DNA of 64,000 bases. Origin: Halomicrobium urmianum (lineage in GTDB: Archaea > Halobacteriota > Halobacteria > Halobacteriales > Haloarculaceae). Location: NCBI RefSeq assembly GCF_020217425.1, contig NZ_CP084090.1, forward strand, positions 2,232,001-2,296,000. Reading direction: 5' to 3'. Within the stretch, counting starts at the first letter, position 1. Every line of letters begins with the position of its first letter. Of this stretch, positions 61,938-64,000 are shown one piece after another. The notes under the pieces were generated by a model. That model was given only the letters and a program-made list of their open reading frames with translations. It searched no databases and was not told where the DNA came from. The position numbers and the translations under genes were made by a program.

Positions 61938-61953
61938 CGACTCGTACGAGTCG
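61938..61953. promoter_or_regulatory. 16-base perfect palindrome at the cdrL start
   Basis: CGACTCGTACGAGTCG is a perfect self-complementary sequence whose near edge is two bases from the ATG (61936). GATTGAAATAC near 61965-61975 is TATA-like, so the palindrome would cover the transcription start of a leaderless message. It is a candidate autoregulatory site. Confidence 0.55.
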
Positions 61954-62051
61954 TTGCAGGCCGGGTATTTCAATCTTGCCGACCTGCGTCTGACGCCTGT
62001 CTGACCGGGGCTTCGGCCCGGTGGCCCGTAGCGCGACGGCGGCCGGGGGCC

Positions 62052-62762
62052 TCACCTGGTCCGCGAGATGGGTTCGGGGTTGGCCTCGTGCCACTCCTCA
62101 CAGAACGCCGCGATCTCCGCGACGCCCGCGTCGGGGTCGACGTCGACGGGGACCTCGCGGCGGGTCCTGCTCTCCAGTTCCGCGTCGCCGGCGCGGCTCT
62201 CCTCGTTGGGCTCCTCGGCAGTGAGGTACGCCTCTTCCACGACGGCGACCGGCTGGCCGGTCTGGGTGCGGCGGGACTCGTCGGTGTGCACCTCGAACTC
62301 CCGCTCCAGCGTGTGGACGCGACCGTCGTCGTCGCGGTAGGTGTACGAACCGAAAAAGCCCACGTCGGCGTCGGCCGACTCCGCGAGGTTCCGCCGCTGG
62401 AATTCCCGGTCGATGACGTTCGTCCCCGGATGGTCGCTGGTGTCCATGTGGTCGTGAGCGAAGTCGGAGAGCCACGTCCACCCGTGCTCCTCGCCGAACT
62501 CGGCGACGGCGTCCCCGAGCGTCTCGTTCTCGTCCAGGTCGCGCCGCTCCGCCTCGTCGACTGTCGCGTGTCCGGCGTCCTCGTCGACTTCGGCCCGGTA
62601 GACGGCGTGATCGTCCGGGTCGTACACGCGCGGGTTGCCGAAGCCGGCGCCGCCGCCGACGCCGATCCACTCGAAGTCGTCCCGGCGCTGGCCCTGATAG
62701 ACGATCGGGTAGTCCCGGTAGTGAGTCGTCTCCTCGTCCTCCGGCGTCTGGTTGTCGGACAT
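62052..62762 (-). CDS. Acidic haloarchaeal protein of unknown function
   Basis: 236-residue strongly acidic cytosolic protein. It begins MSDNQTPEDEETTHYRDYPI and contains GVGGGAGFGNPRVYDPDDHA, HDHMDTSDHPGTNVIDRE and a C-terminal segment VAEIAAFCEEWHEANPEP. There is no signal or membrane segment. I do not recognise a family. Codon usage is typical of the genome. Confidence 0.7.
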   Translation of the reverse strand: MSDNQTPEDEETTHYRDYPIVYQGQRRDDFEWIGVGGGAGFGNPRVYDPDDHAVYRAEVDEDAGHATVDEAERRDLDENETLGDAVAEFGEEHGWTWLSDFAHDHMDTSDHPGTNVIDREFQRRNLAESADADVGFFGSYTYRDDDGRVHTLEREFEVHTDESRRTQTGQPVAVVEEAYLTAEEPNEESRAGDAELESRTRREVPVDVDPDAGVAEIAAFCEEWHEANPEPISRTR

Positions 62763-62986
62763 GGAGTACTACACCTAGTAACCGGGTGTCCTTCAGAAAG
62801 CGGACGCATATACGTTCTAACGTCGGCTTACTTGCCATGAACGCGCTACGCTGACGATCGAGTGGACTCTCGTGCGCGGACGTGAGATCGTATCACACCG
62901 GCGCTATCGGCCGTTCTACCCCGCCGCCGTCGGTCGGAATGATAACCGTTAAGTTCGACAACCCCGCTACGTTCGAGTGCAACTGA

Positions 62987-63060
62987 CCGCCCTTAGCTCA
63001 GACTGGTAGAGCAGTCGACTGTAGATCGACTTGTCCCCCGTTCAAATCGGGGAGGGCGGA
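62987..63060 (+). tRNA. tRNA-Tyr (GTA)
   Basis: Acceptor CCGCCCT (62987-62993) pairs with AGGGCGG (63053-63059), discriminator A at 63060. The D-arm GCTC/GAGC, anticodon stem GTCGA/TCGAC with loop CTGTAGA (anticodon GTA at 63021-63023), and T-arm CCCCG-TTCAAAT-CGGGG are all intact. No intron and no encoded CCA. Confidence 0.96.
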
Positions 63061-63193
63061 CTTTTCCTGCGAACGAAGTGAGCAGTGAAAAGTCTCCGTG
63101 ACACGATTTGAACACGCCAGTCGCAGCCCCGCGCAGCGACCGGAGGGAGCGAGCAGGAACGTCTGGCATCTGTTCAAATCGGGGAGGGCGGAC
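63040..63193 (+). repeat. Direct duplication of the tRNA-Tyr 3' end
   Basis: The 22-base sequence from the T-loop to one base past the discriminator (63040-63061) recurs exactly at 63172-63193. The 110-base interval also carries CGATTTGAAC (63104-63113), the inverse complement of GTTCAAATCG. This is the signature of tRNA-targeted integration or a recombination scar. Confidence 0.8.
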
Positions 63194-63214
63194 AGGGCGC
63201 CCCTCCGCCACGAG

Positions 63215-64000
63215 TCACCGTGCGTACGCGTCGAAGGGGTTGTCCTGCGTCAACCGCGTCACAGTCCCCTCGCCGACGCGCTCCCGGAGCTTCGGGAGGA
63301 AGGTCTCGGGGAGGTAGGTGTAGGGCCGCTGCTGGCCGCCGCCGGGTTCGGAGGGGTCGTACCAGCCGCGGTCCTGGCTGAGGAGGAGGCGGTCGCGGTG
63401 GCCGGCGTCGAGCATGCGCTCGATCAGGTCGAGGTATCGCTCGTCGTCCTGGTCGTCGCCGCCGATCCAGTCGTACTCGACGTAGGCGCCGCGGTCGGCG
63501 ACCGCCTCGTGATGGTCGGCGTCGTCGGCCTGCGCGTGGATCCAGATGAACCGGTCGGCGTCGTAGCCGGCGTCCTCGATCACGTCGAGTTGCTGGTGGA
63601 CGACGCCGCCGTGGAGCGTGTGGATCCCGATGGCGGCGCCCGTGTCAGCACCGGCGCGGGCGGCCGCACGCAGGATCTTCGCCTCGTCGGCGGAGAGGCC
63701 GGTGGGATCGTCGTCGTCGGTGCTGACCTTGATCCAGGCCGCGCGCACGCCGGTGTCCTCGACCCCTTCGGTCAGTTCGGACAGCAGCCACTCGTAGAGG
63801 TCGTCCTCGCTGGCCTCGCGGGCCCAGTCGGGGATCTTCGGCTCCTGGTAGATCCCGGTCGGGACGACGACGGGGAACTCCGCGGCCTCCGAGACCGCGA
63901 GATCGACGTCGACCCGGCGGCCGACGCCCTCCGGCGTGGCCTCGACAAGCGCCGTGACGCCCGCCGCCCGCGCGCGCTCGATCTCGGGCGCCATCACGTC
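63215..64000 (-). CDS. Phosphotriesterase-family metal hydrolase (N-terminus outside window)
   Basis: The 260 C-terminal residues are visible; the gene runs off the right edge. The metal-site segments are GAAIGIHTLHGG and FIWIHAQADDADHHE, then LLLSQDRGWYDPSEPGG with the catalytic Asp. The sequence resembles the amidohydrolase superfamily's phosphotriesterase/lactonase branch. The substrate is unknown, with organophosphate or lactone activity only inferred. Confidence 0.87.
   Translation of the reverse strand, partial: DVMAPEIERARAAGVTALVEATPEGVGRRVDVDLAVSEAAEFPVVVPTGIYQEPKIPDWAREASEDDLYEWLLSELTEGVEDTGVRAAWIKVSTDDDDPTGLSADEAKILRAAARAGADTGAAIGIHTLHGGVVHQQLDVIEDAGYDADRFIWIHAQADDADHHEAVADRGAYVEYDWIGGDDQDDERYLDLIERMLDAGHRDRLLLSQDRGWYDPSEPGGGQQRPYTYLPETFLPKLRERVGEGTVTRLTQDNPFDAYAR

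Overview
The window comes from a haloarchaeon (class Halobacteria). Support: very high GC with strong GC3 bias, acidic proteins, halocyanin lipoproteins with Tat-type leaders, HalX and HTH-10 regulators, the cdrL/cdrS-ftsZ2 cell-division locus, SepF, UbaA and NcsA, ribosomal protein L15e, RIO2 kinase and many leaderless promoters with a TATA box about 27 bases before the start codon. The ureBCAGDEF order and overall gene content look Haloarcula/Halosimplex-like, but that placement is inference. The window is chromosomal, with mostly core genes and a few accessory or decayed patches. It cuts a nikR gene at the left edge and a phosphotriesterase-family gene at the right edge.

Layout. 1-8.6 kb is a nickel/urease island: nikR (minus) diverges from nikMNQO (ECF-type nickel importer), followed by ureBCAGDEF with overlapping stops and starts. 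Importer, regulator, apo-urease and all maturation factors are therefore together. 8.6-18.3 kb holds a DUF368 membrane protein, M20 and M32 peptidases, a soluble methyl-accepting protein, a halocyanin, UbaA, a cobalamin-binding-like protein and small haloarchaeal families. 18.6-26.5 kb holds a secreted NEW3-like protein next to an ABC-2 exporter, sepF, a FemAB-like acyltransferase, a PUA protein, a small zinc protein and a DUF7344/TrmB-like regulator. 26.7-29.3 kb is one large secreted seven-repeat FG-GAP protein with a Thr/Pro heptad stalk. 29.7-38.7 kb has a succinylglutamate desuccinylase/aspartoacylase family enzyme, an RNB exonuclease, a DUF892 ferritin-like protein, an HxlR regulator, phytoene synthase, L15e, a 1.1 kb stretch without a convincing gene and RIO2. 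38.7-46.2 kb has a thioesterase with msrA, a VWA lipoprotein, an orphan fused nuoCD, an HTH-10 regulator, a lipoate-ligase family protein and endonuclease IV.

46.2-48.0 kb is decayed: a frameshifted membrane gene and a histidine-kinase relic lacking its ATP-binding core. 48.0-55.5 kb has an ArsR-like/DUF7521 pair, a two-domain halocyanin with one dead copper site, a methyltransferase, a sensor kinase, an SMR exporter, an alpha/beta hydrolase and ncsA. 55.6-59.5 kb is the most intriguing stretch: a HalX protein with a degenerate receiver, a DUF7504-like RecA/KaiC-fold protein lacking a P-loop, an AT-rich promoter island, a 44-residue single-helix membrane peptide (DUF7503-like) and a 704-residue CHAT caspase-like protease. 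59.7-61.9 kb is ftsZ2-cdrS-cdrL, followed by a hypothetical gene, tRNA-Tyr and the truncated phosphotriesterase.

Cross-cutting signals: (i) three loci (tRNA-Tyr, ncsA, nfo) carry a second copy of their own 3' end just downstream, resembling scars of recombination with divergent alleles; (ii) the heptamer GTAAGAC/GTCTTAC occurs six times in about 440 bases around cdrS and cdrL; (iii) short perfect hairpins recur between genes and one lies inside ureC. All family names come from sequence recognition; no database search was run.
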